This document shows, in pieces, positions 15,914 to 23,354 of a stretch of DNA of 64,000 nt; position 1 is the first letter of the stretch, and each line of letters starts with the position of its first letter. Made by a program: the position numbers and the translations under genes. Under the pieces are notes generated by a model. It searched no databases and was not told where the DNA came from. It saw nothing but the letters and a program-made list of their open reading frames with translations. The stretch covers positions 1,550,001 through 1,614,000 of the forward strand of contig NZ_JAQLOI010000003.1 of NCBI RefSeq assembly GCF_028204155.1, read 5' to 3'. The stretch comes from Vibrio algarum. Lineage in GTDB: Bacteria; Pseudomonadota; Gammaproteobacteria; Enterobacterales; Vibrionaceae.

Positions 15914-16195
15914 ATGTTAAAAATTGAAATCTTTCCAGAAGATACAACTATCCAAACACGAACCATTCAAGGTAAAGAAGGAAAAGCACCGAGAACTATT
16001 TATGAGCAAACAGCTTACGCATACTTAGGCGGTAAGTTTCCTGTCCAGATGAAGTTATCGCTCGATGAAGGACAGTCAGCTTATACCGCTGGTATTTACA
16101 CCGTCCATAGCAATAGTTTTATTGTGAATAACTACGGTGGTCTAGAGTTAAAACGTTTTGGGATGACAATTGAACCATTGGAGCTAGATGTATGA
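15914..16195 (+). CDS. ssDNA-binding protein, M13 gpV-like, unit A
   Basis: The 93-residue protein aligns by eye with M13 gene V protein: both have MxKxEI at the start, YExxAYxxLG / LCYVDLG, then LDEGQxAYxxGxYTVHxxSF and a GxLxxxR end. The family coats phage single strands, blocks complementary-strand synthesis and presents DNA for packaging. I chose ATG 15914, preceded by AAGGA at 7 bases; the frame extends to 15881 without a better start. It follows rep by 23 bases, and the 54-residue ORF overlaps its stop by ATGA. Finding gpV here places the unit among filamentous-phage elements. Confidence 0.9.
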   Translation: MLKIEIFPEDTTIQTRTIQGKEGKAPRTIYEQTAYAYLGGKFPVQMKLSLDEGQSAYTAGIYTVHSNSFIVNNYGGLELKRFGMTIEPLELDV

Positions 16196-16356
16196 TTAAG
16201 GTTTATATCGACAGAGTAAATGAAGAATCGATTCATTTAGCATTCCCAAGCTTAGGAGAATATTACACCTGTAAAGGAGAATTTGATGTTATTCCTGCGA
16301 TCAAAGATTTTATAGGCGAAGATGTAGCTTATGAATTGATAGAAGGTTATCCATAA
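16192..16356 (+). CDS. 54-residue hypothetical protein after the gpV-like gene, unit A
   Basis: The ORF begins at the ATGA overlap with the gpV-like stop, so it is translationally coupled to it. The product starts MIKVYIDRVNEESIHLAFPS and is acidic, with GEYYTCKGEFDVIPAIKDF in the middle; no signal peptide or membrane segment. I do not recognise a family. Position matches rstC or other small genes downstream of rstB in satellite phages, but I see no similarity to claim. Identical copy at 19246. Confidence 0.65.
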   Translation: MIKVYIDRVNEESIHLAFPSLGEYYTCKGEFDVIPAIKDFIGEDVAYELIEGYP

Positions 16357-16390
16357 TTCACGTAGCACCACGCCACTTACATCACATTAA

Positions 16391-16555
16391 AGTACGCATT
16401 ATGTGTGATGTTATGTTGAGTGGTTTGCTGAAAGCCTAAGTGCCGAAAAGAGTGGGCGAGCGACTTGGACAATCCAGACGCCCGTCTGTGATGCCTAGGA
16501 TAGAGAATCTCTTTTCAAGCGAGAGCCCGTAACATAACGTGCATAATGCGTTACT
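16391..16555 (+). other. Unit A/B junction att site and folded att hairpin of unit B
   Basis: The first arm is XerC-type AGTACGCATTA (16391-16401), identical to the XerC arm of the dif site at 19445, then centre TGTGTGATG and XerD-type TTATGTTGAGT (to 16421). The inverse arm lies at 16531-16555 (AACATAACGTGCATAATGCG then TTACT). Between them is a structured loop with CTCTTTTCAAGCGAGAG. Because this junction joins two phage ends, it is the best view of the element's own attP. Confidence 0.75.
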
Positions 16556-16817
16556 TCGATAGTTCTTCTGGGTTAACAAGTTTCATTTCACCAGTGCAAT
16601 TATTAAGTTTATAAAGTTTTTTTTCGATTTCTCTAAATTCATAGCACTGCTTCTCTTCATGTAGCTTACCGTCCCACTTCATAGCAAAAAATACCAGCGG
16701 AAAGAACATGAACATGGCCACAAGCGGCAGGCTGTTTCCAATAGCAGCCAATCCTTTACTATCAGATATTTTTTCTACAGATTTAGCGATGGCCTCTGCT
16801 TTGTTTTTGTTATCCAT
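16551..16817 (-). CDS. 88-residue single-span membrane protein, cargo of unit B
   Basis: The product has a polar, helical N-terminus (MDNKNKAEAIAKSVEKISDS), one clear membrane segment at about residues 29-47 (LPLVAMFMFFPLVFFAMKW), and a charged C-terminal tail with two cysteines (about 58 and 74). A weak AAGGCA site lies upstream of the ATG. Its stop codon overlaps the end of the att hairpin. I do not recognise a family. Its place between att and rep corresponds to the variable slot; immunity, anti-phage and virion-associated roles are all possible and none is shown. Confidence 0.6.
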   Translation of the reverse strand: MDNKNKAEAIAKSVEKISDSKGLAAIGNSLPLVAMFMFFPLVFFAMKWDGKLHEEKQCYEFREIEKKLYKLNNCTGEMKLVNPEELSK

Positions 16818-17106
16818 TGTATTGCCTTAAATTGCATAATATTAGCTTGATTTTATCTGCTATATGCCTGCATGTAGAGAGAAAATGAGCAGACAAGCGT
16901 AGCGCGTCAGCTACGTTCACAGACTCTAAGCCTAACTTCACCGTTGGGCTTTTCTTTGCGAGTCTATTTTTGATGGAGGGGCCCCGTTTCGTCGGGGAGG
17001 AACCATCAATAAATAGCGAGAGAGAAGGGCGACCAAAGAGGCAAGCGATAGCGCCTTGGGTGGTCTTCGATTTACCCCCCTATGTTAATCAGATGTTATC
17101 AATTAC
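16818..17106. other. Non-coding stretch of unit B with terminator and nested hairpins
   Basis: No gene is supported. 16856-16915 is the diverged counterpart of the block at 13843 in unit A. AAGCCTAAC and GTTGGGCTTTTC (16928-16954) form a plus-strand terminator. At 16972-17007 GATGG pairs with CCATC around the CCCCG-TTTCGT-CGGGG tip, as in unit A. At about 17030-17066 GACCA pairs with TGGTC and AGGC with GCCT. The ORF reading through this structured region is not convincing. Confidence 0.55.
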
Positions 17107-17152
17107 AGTTGGGGTTCCTGTTACACCCCAACTAACTGCGGAATTCCGCAGT
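17107..17152. other. Paired hairpin and 18-bp palindrome (unit B origin-like region)
   Basis: AGTTGGGGT / ACCCCAACT at 17107-17133 and the palindrome ACTGCGGAATTCCGCAGT at 17135-17152 repeat the unit A block exactly. They lie between the repressor stop and the nested hairpin. Confidence 0.6.
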
Positions 17153-17174
17153 ATCCACAACAACACATTACTTT

Positions 17175-17681
17175 CTAAGCTCTCGCTAGCTCTTGGTATT
17201 TTTTAAGAAATAGGTCTTTATGAGATTCTTCTTCAAAGTTGATATTTCCATTTTCATACAGTTCCATCATTTCTTTAGCGTGTGCTATTTCTCTTTCTTT
17301 TCCATTTTGGTAGGGAAGCCCTGTGGAATTTGCAAGATCTTCAATAAATTGTTCTGCATTATCAACGTGATTAAATATTGTTAATACCAACTCTGTTTCA
17401 GGAAGGTGTTTTATATAATAACTCGCTAATCTTAGAAACTCTCCTGTTTCTAATTTCGACATCGCTGCTTTTTCACCTAAACAAATTTCTCTTTCAGATA
17501 ATTTAAGAATTTTTGCGATTTGAGGAACTCTACCAGCCTTGGGTTCGTTAATTCCTCGCTCCCATTTACTAATTGTCTGAACGGTTACACCTAATCTTTC
17601 AGCCAAATCATCCTGTTTGATGTTTAGCTCTATACGTCGCTCTTTTAGGACTTCACTAATACTCATGTTTGTGTTTTCCAT
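17175..17681 (-). CDS. Phage-type HTH repressor (RstR-like), unit B
   Basis: Identical in sequence to the repressor at 14122-14628: 168 residues, N-terminal helix-turn-helix, C-terminal helical domain. Two identical repressors would make both units respond to the same signal and give the same immunity. The 180-base divergent control region upstream (17682-17861) is also the same. Confidence 0.85.
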   Translation of the reverse strand: MENTNMSISEVLKERRIELNIKQDDLAERLGVTVQTISKWERGINEPKAGRVPQIAKILKLSEREICLGEKAAMSKLETGEFLRLASYYIKHLPETELVLTIFNHVDNAEQFIEDLANSTGLPYQNGKEREIAHAKEMMELYENGNINFEEESHKDLFLKKYQELARA

Positions 17682-17861
17682 CTTAAATAACCACCTTTGT
17701 TTAAGTTTACACCCACTTTTGTGTTGATTTTTATTTGAACATACTTTAGGTTAAGTGGAAATACACTTTAGTATCATTTAATTTTCTTGACAGGGTTTTC
17801 ATTTGTTCTTTATTGATCAACTTTTCATTCAACAAGATTATCCTGAAGGGGGCTTCCTCTT

Positions 17862-18944
17862 GTGGGTACTCATGTTATTGAAAGGCTAGATATGGAAACA
17901 GGCGAACAACTTCCTCCATCAGTAAACCAAAAACGCCTGGAGGGCTCATACAGTACAAAACTAACAATTCGTTGTAATGGTAATCGGGTTCGTATTGAAG
18001 GTAATCCTTCTCGTTGGCAGAGAATGGACAACCTTTTTGGCCTCAAGACAATTGATGAATGTGTAGATATCTATAACCATGTTTTAGCACATTACGATTT
18101 ACCGCCATTCACCAAAAATACGCGCTTGTCGCATAGACAAACACCAGACGGAAAATCATCTTCTTTAGTCGGAGATGGTGCTGAAATAACTTCGATAGAT
18201 TGGACTCGAAACCATAAAGTAGGCAAGGGGAGAGAGCCTTCGTTTATTCGTGGTATGTCTTCAATGCATATTGGACGAGGCCGGACTCCTAAACTTTATC
18301 CAAATGGAATGACTTGTAACTGGGGTGAAGCTTCAACTTGGAACATGACAAAACTCTACTGCAAGCAATACGAGCTTAAAGAACATTTAAAAAAAGACAA
18401 ACGAAGAAAAAATAACGTTACAGAACATCAACTTATCTACATAGAAAAACTTATCGATTATTGCGAAGAGCATGGAGTAGTTCGTGAAGAACATAGCTTA
18501 CGACAATCGCTTTTAAAACGTCACAATTTGCAATTCTACGGTTTAGTCTCGGAGCAAGATTTTTACGCACACTTAAAGAGTATTGAGAACGCCATGAACA
18601 CATTACAAGCTAGCCATGACGAACACGAAAGCATAGCGCATCAGCTACTTAGAGCAGGCGCTGTAGAAACATTGAGACAGGCAAATACAACCATGAATTA
18701 CTTCACAATATGGCAAAACGGCACTGATTTAAGACTCGTATTAAAAGAACGTCAATTCTATCAGCATAAAGCACGCTTAAGGCAAATAGGAATTGATATC
18801 TCTAGTCGCTTCGATGTTAGCCGTATGTGCCCAACATTAAGGCGATCAGAAGTTATTGAGGTAAAACCCTTAGCTATCCCTGATTGGTATCAACTTCCAG
18901 TTGTTGCTGAATCTAATATCTTACCATTTAGAGCTTGCGCATAA
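17862..18944 (+). CDS. Rolling-circle replication initiator (filamentous phage gpII / RstA type), intact copy
   Basis: The 360-residue protein resembles M13 gpII and CTX RstA (Phage_CRI group): YSTKLTIRCNGNRVRIEGNP with RW and DNLFG, then YNHVLAHYDLPPF, then a core ITSIDWTRNHKVGKG, and the tyrosine-bearing helix LYCKQYELKEHLKK, the likely nicking region (YxxxYxxK arrangement). A CEEHGVVREEHSL segment with LLKRHNLQFYG corresponds to the conserved C-terminal domain. It nicks the plus origin and starts rolling-circle replication. Start GTG 17862 follows GAAGGGGG. Length matches RstA (about 360). The active tyrosine is inferred by pattern, not tested. Confidence 0.88.
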   Translation: MGTHVIERLDMETGEQLPPSVNQKRLEGSYSTKLTIRCNGNRVRIEGNPSRWQRMDNLFGLKTIDECVDIYNHVLAHYDLPPFTKNTRLSHRQTPDGKSSSLVGDGAEITSIDWTRNHKVGKGREPSFIRGMSSMHIGRGRTPKLYPNGMTCNWGEASTWNMTKLYCKQYELKEHLKKDKRRKNNVTEHQLIYIEKLIDYCEEHGVVREEHSLRQSLLKRHNLQFYGLVSEQDFYAHLKSIENAMNTLQASHDEHESIAHQLLRAGAVETLRQANTTMNYFTIWQNGTDLRLVLKERQFYQHKARLRQIGIDISSRFDVSRMCPTLRRSEVIEVKPLAIPDWYQLPVVAESNILPFRACA

Positions 18945-18967
18945 GCTACGTAAAAAAGGATCATTCC

Positions 18968-19249
18968 ATGTTAAAAATTGAAATCTTTCCAGAAGATACA
19001 ACTATCCAAACACGAACCATTCAAGGTAAAGAAGGAAAAGCACCGAGAACTATTTATGAGCAAACAGCTTACGCATACTTAGGCGGTAAGTTTCCTGTCC
19101 AGATGAAGTTATCGCTCGATGAAGGACAGTCAGCTTATACCGCTGGTATTTACACCGTCCATAGCAATAGTTTTATTGTGAATAACTACGGTGGTCTAGA
19201 GTTAAAACGTTTTGGGATGACAATTGAACCATTGGAGCTAGATGTATGA
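18968..19249 (+). CDS. ssDNA-binding protein, M13 gpV-like, unit B
   Basis: Identical to the protein at 15914-16195: 93 residues with the LDEGQSAYTAGIYTVHSNSF core shared with gene V protein. AAGGA precedes ATG 18968. Downstream of the intact rep copy it forms a complete replication cassette, rep - ssDNA-binding protein - 54-residue ORF. Confidence 0.9.
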   Translation: MLKIEIFPEDTTIQTRTIQGKEGKAPRTIYEQTAYAYLGGKFPVQMKLSLDEGQSAYTAGIYTVHSNSFIVNNYGGLELKRFGMTIEPLELDV

Positions 19250-19410
19250 TTAAGGTTTATATCGACAGAGTAAATGAAGAATCGATTCATTTAGCATTCC
19301 CAAGCTTAGGAGAATATTACACCTGTAAAGGAGAATTTGATGTTATTCCTGCGATCAAAGATTTTATAGGCGAAGATGTAGCTTATGAATTGATAGAAGG
19401 TTATCCATAA
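19246..19410 (+). CDS. 54-residue hypothetical protein after the gpV-like gene, unit B
   Basis: Same 54-residue product as at 16192, again overlapping the gpV-like stop by ATGA. Only 34 bases separate its stop from the dif site. No family recognised; perfect conservation between copies reflects the recent duplication and says little about selection. Confidence 0.65.
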   Translation: MIKVYIDRVNEESIHLAFPSLGEYYTCKGEFDVIPAIKDFIGEDVAYELIEGYP

Positions 19411-19444
19411 TTCACGTAGCACCACGCCACTTACATCACATTAA

Positions 19445-19472
19445 AGTACGCATTATGTATGTTATGTTAAAT
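19445..19472 (+). other. dif: Chromosomal dif site (XerCD recombination)
   Basis: XerC arm AGTACGCATTA (19445-19455), 6-base centre TGTATG, XerD arm TTATGTTAAAT (19462-19472). From memory this is one base away from V. cholerae dif1 and a few from dif2, with the XerD arm identical. XerC and XerD resolve chromosome dimers here at the division septum. Phage sequence lies immediately left of it, so the XerC arm is shared with the satellite end, while centre and XerD arm look chromosomal. Gene context (vxr, yciH, ddl) suggests chromosome II. Confidence 0.88.
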
Positions 19473-19605
19473 ATAAGATTGCATAGACACAAACTAACCC
19501 TATCTTGGTGTGATTTAACAGTATTGAGTTCCTAATTTAAAACGACTCGGGCTTAAACACACTTTTAAAGGTGCCCTCTAAGAATCTCCAGCCTTGTTGG
19601 TACGA

Positions 19606-19643
19606 GAATTAAAAGAGCCAACATATGTTAGCTCTTTTAATTC
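19606..19643. terminator. Bidirectional terminator downstream of yciH
   Basis: A long near-perfect inverted repeat: GAATTAAAAGAGC against GCTCTTTTAATTC with the inner CAACATATGTTA nearly self-complementary. T-rich arms follow the stem on both strands. It lies 13 bases past the yciH stop and insulates the dif/satellite region. Confidence 0.75.
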
Positions 19644-19655
19644 TTTAAATTGTTT

Positions 19656-19967
19656 CTAGCCACCCGCTAATTTGACCCTATGGCCTTTCTTCTCAAGGTA
19701 AGCTTTGATCTTTTCACGATTGTCGCCCTGTATCTCAATAGTGCCTTCTTTGACAGAACCACCGCATCCGCAGACTTTTTTAAGTTCAGCGGCAACTAAC
19801 TTGAGCGGAGCATCGTCTAAATCGAGACCTGTGATAATACAGACCCCTTTACCTTTTCGGCCTTTGGTTTGCTTCTGTATGCGGACGATACCATCACCAG
19901 TTGGACGCGTAACCTTTGTTTCTTCTGGCTTAATTCTGCCAGTCTCTGTTGAGTATACTAAAGACAT
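19656..19967 (-). CDS. yciH: SUI1-domain translation factor YciH
   Basis: The 103-residue protein aligns closely with E. coli YciH: LVYSTETGRI, then RIQKQTKGRKGKGVCIITGL, then ELKKVCGCGGSVKEG, ending KKGHRVKLAGG. It is an eIF1/SUI1-like protein reported to act on initiator selection and stress-responsive translation. I chose ATG 19967 (MSLVYSTETGRI) because the family begins there and GAG lies upstream; the frame stays open back to 20018. It is transcribed toward dif and the satellites and ends in a strong terminator. Confidence 0.93.
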   Translation of the reverse strand: MSLVYSTETGRIKPEETKVTRPTGDGIVRIQKQTKGRKGKGVCIITGLDLDDAPLKLVAAELKKVCGCGGSVKEGTIEIQGDNREKIKAYLEKKGHRVKLAGG

Positions 19968-20041
19968 GTTATTTTTTCTCGTTGCTGCCACTGCAGCATG
20001 TTTATCAATATGCTTCATTATAGCGTTTTTAGAACCTTTAA

Positions 20042-20329
20042 TTAGCTTACCGTTAAAAAAACAGTACCAAGAATTTTTGCACCGCTATCACTCTTCAATA
20101 ATTGGCCGTTGTATTCTTCTGACTGCTCATTTACTTCTTCCTCTTGTTTGGGAGCAAGGGAGGCAAATTCCTTAGGGTCTATAATGGTCGCGGTGTCGCA
20201 CCACCAATCGATGGATTTTTTGACTGCAGGAAGATTACCAGAGAACACTTGTTTTTTAATCCTGACATGCCAAATATCCTTATCAGCACCAGATTGAATG
20301 CAATAGCCTCTATGAAATGTTGTTGCCAT
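20042..20329 (-). CDS. DUF3319-type hypothetical protein
   Basis: This 95-residue protein contains HRGYCIQSGADKDIWHVRI, AVKKSIDWWCDTATIIDPKE, which I recall from the DUF3319 family of Vibrio and relatives. It is a small cytoplasmic protein of unknown function. The C-terminal part has an acidic Glu-rich stretch and then a hydrophobic end. It lies upstream of yciH on the same strand, 74 bases before the chosen yciH start, and could be co-transcribed. Confidence 0.72.
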   Translation of the reverse strand: MATTFHRGYCIQSGADKDIWHVRIKKQVFSGNLPAVKKSIDWWCDTATIIDPKEFASLAPKQEEEVNEQSEEYNGQLLKSDSGAKILGTVFLTVS

Positions 20330-20429
20330 ATTGAATTTTCTTTTTGTTTTTATGATTCTTATATAATAATTGTAATTAGCACATATTCAAGTACATTCGT
20401 CATCCCTGGAATTGATGTTATAATGCATT

Positions 20430-21394
20430 ATGATTAAGAAAGATATACAACCTATCACGGATACTCTAATACGAGTTAAAAGTATTAAAAGATTTAAAAA
20501 TCAAGTATCTACTGACGAAATGTCTCAGTTAACTAATGGTGCGTATTCGCGCAGTTCTATCCTCGCAATGACCACAGACTGGAATAGATTTATTTCATTT
20601 TGTGAAGCTAAACATGTGACACCATTGCCGGCATCGATAACTGCTATACGTATGTTTCTTGAAAATGAAGCTCGGAAACGAAAGTTCGCTTCTATTAGAC
20701 GTTACAGCATCACAATCGGTACCATACATAAATTGCATAGCTACCCTTCCCCAACAGCTCACCGTCAAATCCAGTTCACGTTATCTCAATTGAAGATTGA
20801 AAAAAGGGGGATGCGAGGCAGGCAAACGCGCTTACGTTACAGCACCTCATCAAACTTGACGAAATATTAACCAAAGACGCGACGTTACGTGGTCACAGAG
20901 ACATGGCGATTTACTATATTATGTTTGAGTGCGTATTAAAAAGGTCCCACCTCAAAAATCTATTATTGAAAGATGTGGTTAACATTGATAACCAATGGTG
21001 TGTCAATCTTGAGGAACGAACCTATAAGCTTAGCCCTAACGCTTGTTCTGCGCTTAGCCTTTGGATTCAATATCTTAACGGGTCTCAAGGTTATCTTTTT
21101 CGCAGAATAGACAAGCACAATAATATTGGAATGCACCAACTTGATGACTCTTCTATCTATCGTATTCTCCGTCGTGCAAGCGACCTATTAGGATTAGCTA
21201 ATGCTCATCGATTTACTGGTCAATCAGCTCGAGTAGGCGCGACACAAGAATTAAAAAAGCAAGGTTATAACATCAAGGATATTCAAGATTTTGGACGCTG
21301 GCTGAGCCCCGCGATGCCAGCACAATATTTGCAAATGAAAACAGTTGCTGATGATGAAATGACTAAGTTTAAAGTCATCAAACCTTGGGTTTAA
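20430..21394 (+). pseudogene. Tyrosine recombinase family protein, frameshifted once as read
   Basis: Two ORFs (20430-20870 and 20903-21394) join into a 321-residue protein if one base is added in the A6G5 run at 20800-20810. The N-terminal half is a SAM-like core-binding domain; the C-terminal half is the catalytic fold with QSARVGATQEL, DFGRWLSPAMP and the tyrosine in QYLQM. Two catalytic positions are unusual: the first Arg box reads VLKRSHLKNL and the HxxR box reads QSAR, with Gln for His. TATAAT (20419-20424) sits six bases before the ATG, so the mRNA may be leaderless. It lies 1 kb from dif and converges with ddl, overlapping it by 17 bases. Confidence 0.75.
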
Positions 21395-22379
21395 GGGCGC
21401 TTTCTATCGCACTAGCAAGAAATTCACTAAACTTATGGCCATTATGCTCAACCATTTTAGGAAACATTGATATTGGTGTCATTCCTGGAAACGTATTAAC
21501 TTCATTTAGGTATAACTCATTGTCTTCTGTAAGGAAGAAATCAATACGAGACAAATCTTTTAGTTTCATTTGATTAAATACAACTCGGCTATATCGCTCT
21601 ATATTTGATAGCTGATTTTCCGTCAGGTTTTTTGCTTCAACTTCAGTTATAGAATGGCTATCTGAACTGTATTTCTCTTCATACGTGTAGAAAGCATTAT
21701 CTGGTGCAATAACTTCGCCAGGCTTACTAATAAACAGTTCTCCTTGATATTCATACGCAGCCACCTCTAGTTCTCGGGGTTTTACTGACTTTTCTATGAG
21801 TACCTGATCTGAATATTGAAAAGCTGATAAGATAGCTTCTACTAGATCATTCTTTTTAGTTACACTGTAACAGCCTACTGATGACCCTTGGCACGCAGCT
21901 TTCACAAAGACTTTACCCCATTTATCAAATGCTTGAAATGCATTGTCTAATGATTCTTTATTACTATCGACTAAAAAAAGATAAGGCGTATTTGGTATTC
22001 CGATCGCGTCATACCATAATTTAGAAGTGATTTTATTAAAACTATTTGTACTTGCCTCTGCACCACAGCCAAAATACGGTATGTCCGCTAGCTTAAACAT
22101 TGATTGTAGATCGCCAGTTTCGCCGGGAAAGCCATGAACACATGGTACGATGTAATCTATGCTGATCTCTTCAGTGTCAGATATCAACGCTTTTTTATTA
22201 ATATCCAGATTGACATGCACACCGTTAAGCATCCAGCCATCCTTGCCAATCTCCACTAAGTGTACTTCAAACTCTGGTTTTTGACGGAGTTGATCCGATA
22301 AATAAGCAGCAGAAACAAGAGAGACTTCGTGCTCTGATGAGCAACCACCACATAGAAGCAGAATAGATGTTTTATTCAT
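21378..22379 (-). CDS. ddl: D-alanine--D-alanine ligase
   Basis: The 333-residue ATP-grasp enzyme joins two D-alanines for peptidoglycan precursors in the cytoplasm. Visible motifs: LLCGGCSSEHEVSLVSA at the N-terminus (substrate loop with the EHE motif), VKAACQGSSVGCYSV (ATP-grasp glycine loop region), LEVAAYEYQGE, and SRIDFFLTEDNELYLNEVNTFPGMTP (metal and substrate binding). Length is normal. GGAATGA precedes the start. By position it corresponds to the second ddl of Vibrio on chromosome II (VCA0572 in V. cholerae, from memory). Confidence 0.95.
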   Translation of the reverse strand: MNKTSILLLCGGCSSEHEVSLVSAAYLSDQLRQKPEFEVHLVEIGKDGWMLNGVHVNLDINKKALISDTEEISIDYIVPCVHGFPGETGDLQSMFKLADIPYFGCGAEASTNSFNKITSKLWYDAIGIPNTPYLFLVDSNKESLDNAFQAFDKWGKVFVKAACQGSSVGCYSVTKKNDLVEAILSAFQYSDQVLIEKSVKPRELEVAAYEYQGELFISKPGEVIAPDNAFYTYEEKYSSDSHSITEVEAKNLTENQLSNIERYSRVVFNQMKLKDLSRIDFFLTEDNELYLNEVNTFPGMTPISMFPKMVEHNGHKFSEFLASAIESALKPKV

Positions 22380-22506
22380 TTTAAGATCATTCCGTGAAAC
22401 GACGAATACAATACTGAATTCTCATCATAACCAATTGATACAATAGGTACAGTAAAAAATAACATGCATCTCAATCTGGTCATTTATTCGTTCAGAATTC
22501 CATCAA

Positions 22507-22530
22507 AAAAGGAACCCGAAGGTTCCTTTT
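22507..22530 (-). terminator. Terminator of the SPOR lipoprotein gene
   Basis: AGGAACC and GGTTCCT form a 7-bp stem around CGAA, flanked by T-runs on both strands. It lies just past the stop of the minus-strand gene at 22552. Confidence 0.88.
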
Positions 22531-22551
22531 CTATACAAGTGCCATTTTCAG

Positions 22552-23145
22552 TTACTTTAACTTAACCAATTTTGGATAAGCAGACTTCTTAATCTCATCA
22601 AGGCTTTTTACAAACGGTTTCAAATCTCTAAAGTATTTAGGTAGTGTTTGAATCGCAGCTTTAGCGTCAGACTTAGTTGCATAATCGCCATATAACACGG
22701 CATACCAATCCGTACCTTTTACTTGTTTATGATGCTCCCAAACAGAATGGCCTTCTGGTAACTGCTTAGCGTAACTATAGGCTTGCTGCGAGCTACCAAC
22801 TGCCATTACTTGAATTGTATAGCCGAAACGCATGTGTTCCGCTTCTTGTTTTTGGGTTGGTGGCAAAATTTTAATCATTTTGTTGCTAGAGTGCGTAGCA
22901 GACGTTCGCTGAGGTTGTGAATTTTGGGTTTTAATCACTTGTTGCTGCTCCACCACAGAGGTTGTGCTTGCAGCAACGGCGACATCAGCTTCCATTACAG
23001 TCGTTTCCTTCATTGGCTCGACCATAGGCTCGGTTTTGTACTCTTCTTTATAACTTTCAGTTGTTACATCAGTTATCAACTCACCTGATGAACAAGCAGT
23101 AAGTAAAACAGACAAAGCAATAATAGAAATATTTCTCATAAACAA
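22552..23145 (-). CDS. SPOR-domain lipoprotein
   Basis: The 197-residue protein begins with a lipoprotein signal (ISIIALSVLLTACSS; lipobox LTAC with the modified Cys at about 18). A low-complexity linker rich in Glu, Thr, Val and Gln follows. The C-terminal SPOR domain (about residues 107-180: RFGYTIQVMAVGSSQQAYSY, DWYAVLYGDYATKSDAKAAI) binds denuded septal peptidoglycan. Such proteins act in the periplasm at division or cell-wall remodelling. It is monocistronic, closed by the terminator at 22507. Family is clear; the exact homologue is not. Confidence 0.85.
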   Translation of the reverse strand: MFMRNISIIALSVLLTACSSGELITDVTTESYKEEYKTEPMVEPMKETTVMEADVAVAASTTSVVEQQQVIKTQNSQPQRTSATHSSNKMIKILPPTQKQEAEHMRFGYTIQVMAVGSSQQAYSYAKQLPEGHSVWEHHKQVKGTDWYAVLYGDYATKSDAKAAIQTLPKYFRDLKPFVKSLDEIKKSAYPKLVKLK

Positions 23146-23354
23146 TTAGTAAATCCTTTAATAAACTATCCAAATCATGCCTACTGAACGCAATATAATC
23201 AAGTAGATAATGCGCCTAAAGTCAATAAGGTTGTGAGCCACAACACGTTCTTGTAGAACAATACGGTATCCGCGGTCACATAGATAAAGTATAGACAATT
23301 CATTCATTAAGAAATCTATTATTATTCATGTACAGGTTAGAACGAGAGGTTTCT

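Larger units (their letters stand above)
13071..16401 (+). mobile_element. Satellite filamentous-phage unit A (RS1-like), 3.3 kb
   Basis: The unit runs from the presumed XerC cut after TATTA at 13070 to the same position at 16401. Order: att hairpin, cargo slot with two tiny minus-strand ORFs, hairpin cluster (13960-14099), repressor (minus), Rep, gpV-like ssDNA-binding protein, 54-residue ORF. No coat, adsorption (pIII) or assembly (Zot/pI) gene is present, so it resembles RS1-type satellites that need a helper. The segment 14054-16404 is repeated in unit B with a single base difference as far as I can read. Rep is frameshifted here. Integration at dif is inferred from the att and dif sequences. 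Confidence 0.8.
14054..16404 (+). repeat. Direct repeat, copy A (about 2.35 kb)
   Basis: This segment recurs at 17107-19458. As far as I can read by eye the copies differ only by one G (three G at 15174-15176 here, four at 18227-18230). The repeat covers the hairpin pair, repressor, Rep, gpV-like gene, 54-residue ORF and the phage-side XerC arm. Sequences before and after it in the two units are diverged. Confidence 0.93.
16402..19455 (+). mobile_element. Satellite filamentous-phage unit B (RS1-like), 3.05 kb
   Basis: The unit runs from the XerC position in the junction (16401/16402) to the same position in dif (19455/19456). It has the same plan as unit A: att hairpin, cargo slot, hairpins, repressor, intact Rep, gpV-like protein, 54-residue ORF. 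The cargo differs completely: a single 88-residue membrane protein replaces the two tiny ORFs of unit A. Tandem arrays ending in a reconstituted dif are what repeated XerC-mediated insertion of single-stranded phage DNA gives in V. cholerae. Confidence 0.8.
17107..19458 (+). repeat. Direct repeat, copy B (about 2.35 kb)
   Basis: Second copy of 14054-16404, one base longer because of the fourth G at 18227-18230. The near-identity of coding and non-coding parts alike indicates recent duplication or repeated integration of the same element. Confidence 0.93.

Noticed and set aside
16970..17206. Plus-strand ORF of 78 codons across the unit B hairpins
   Set aside because: It reads through three structured hairpins and into the antisense end of the repressor; no counterpart of the same length exists in unit A.
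14054..19458. Repeats as a composite transposon or insertion sequence pair
   Set aside because: No transposase or terminal inverted repeats with target duplication; ends coincide with Xer-type sites.
19445..19472. dif site as part of a superintegron attC array
   Set aside because: It is a single 28-bp site with Xer arms; no attC repeats or integron integrase are seen.
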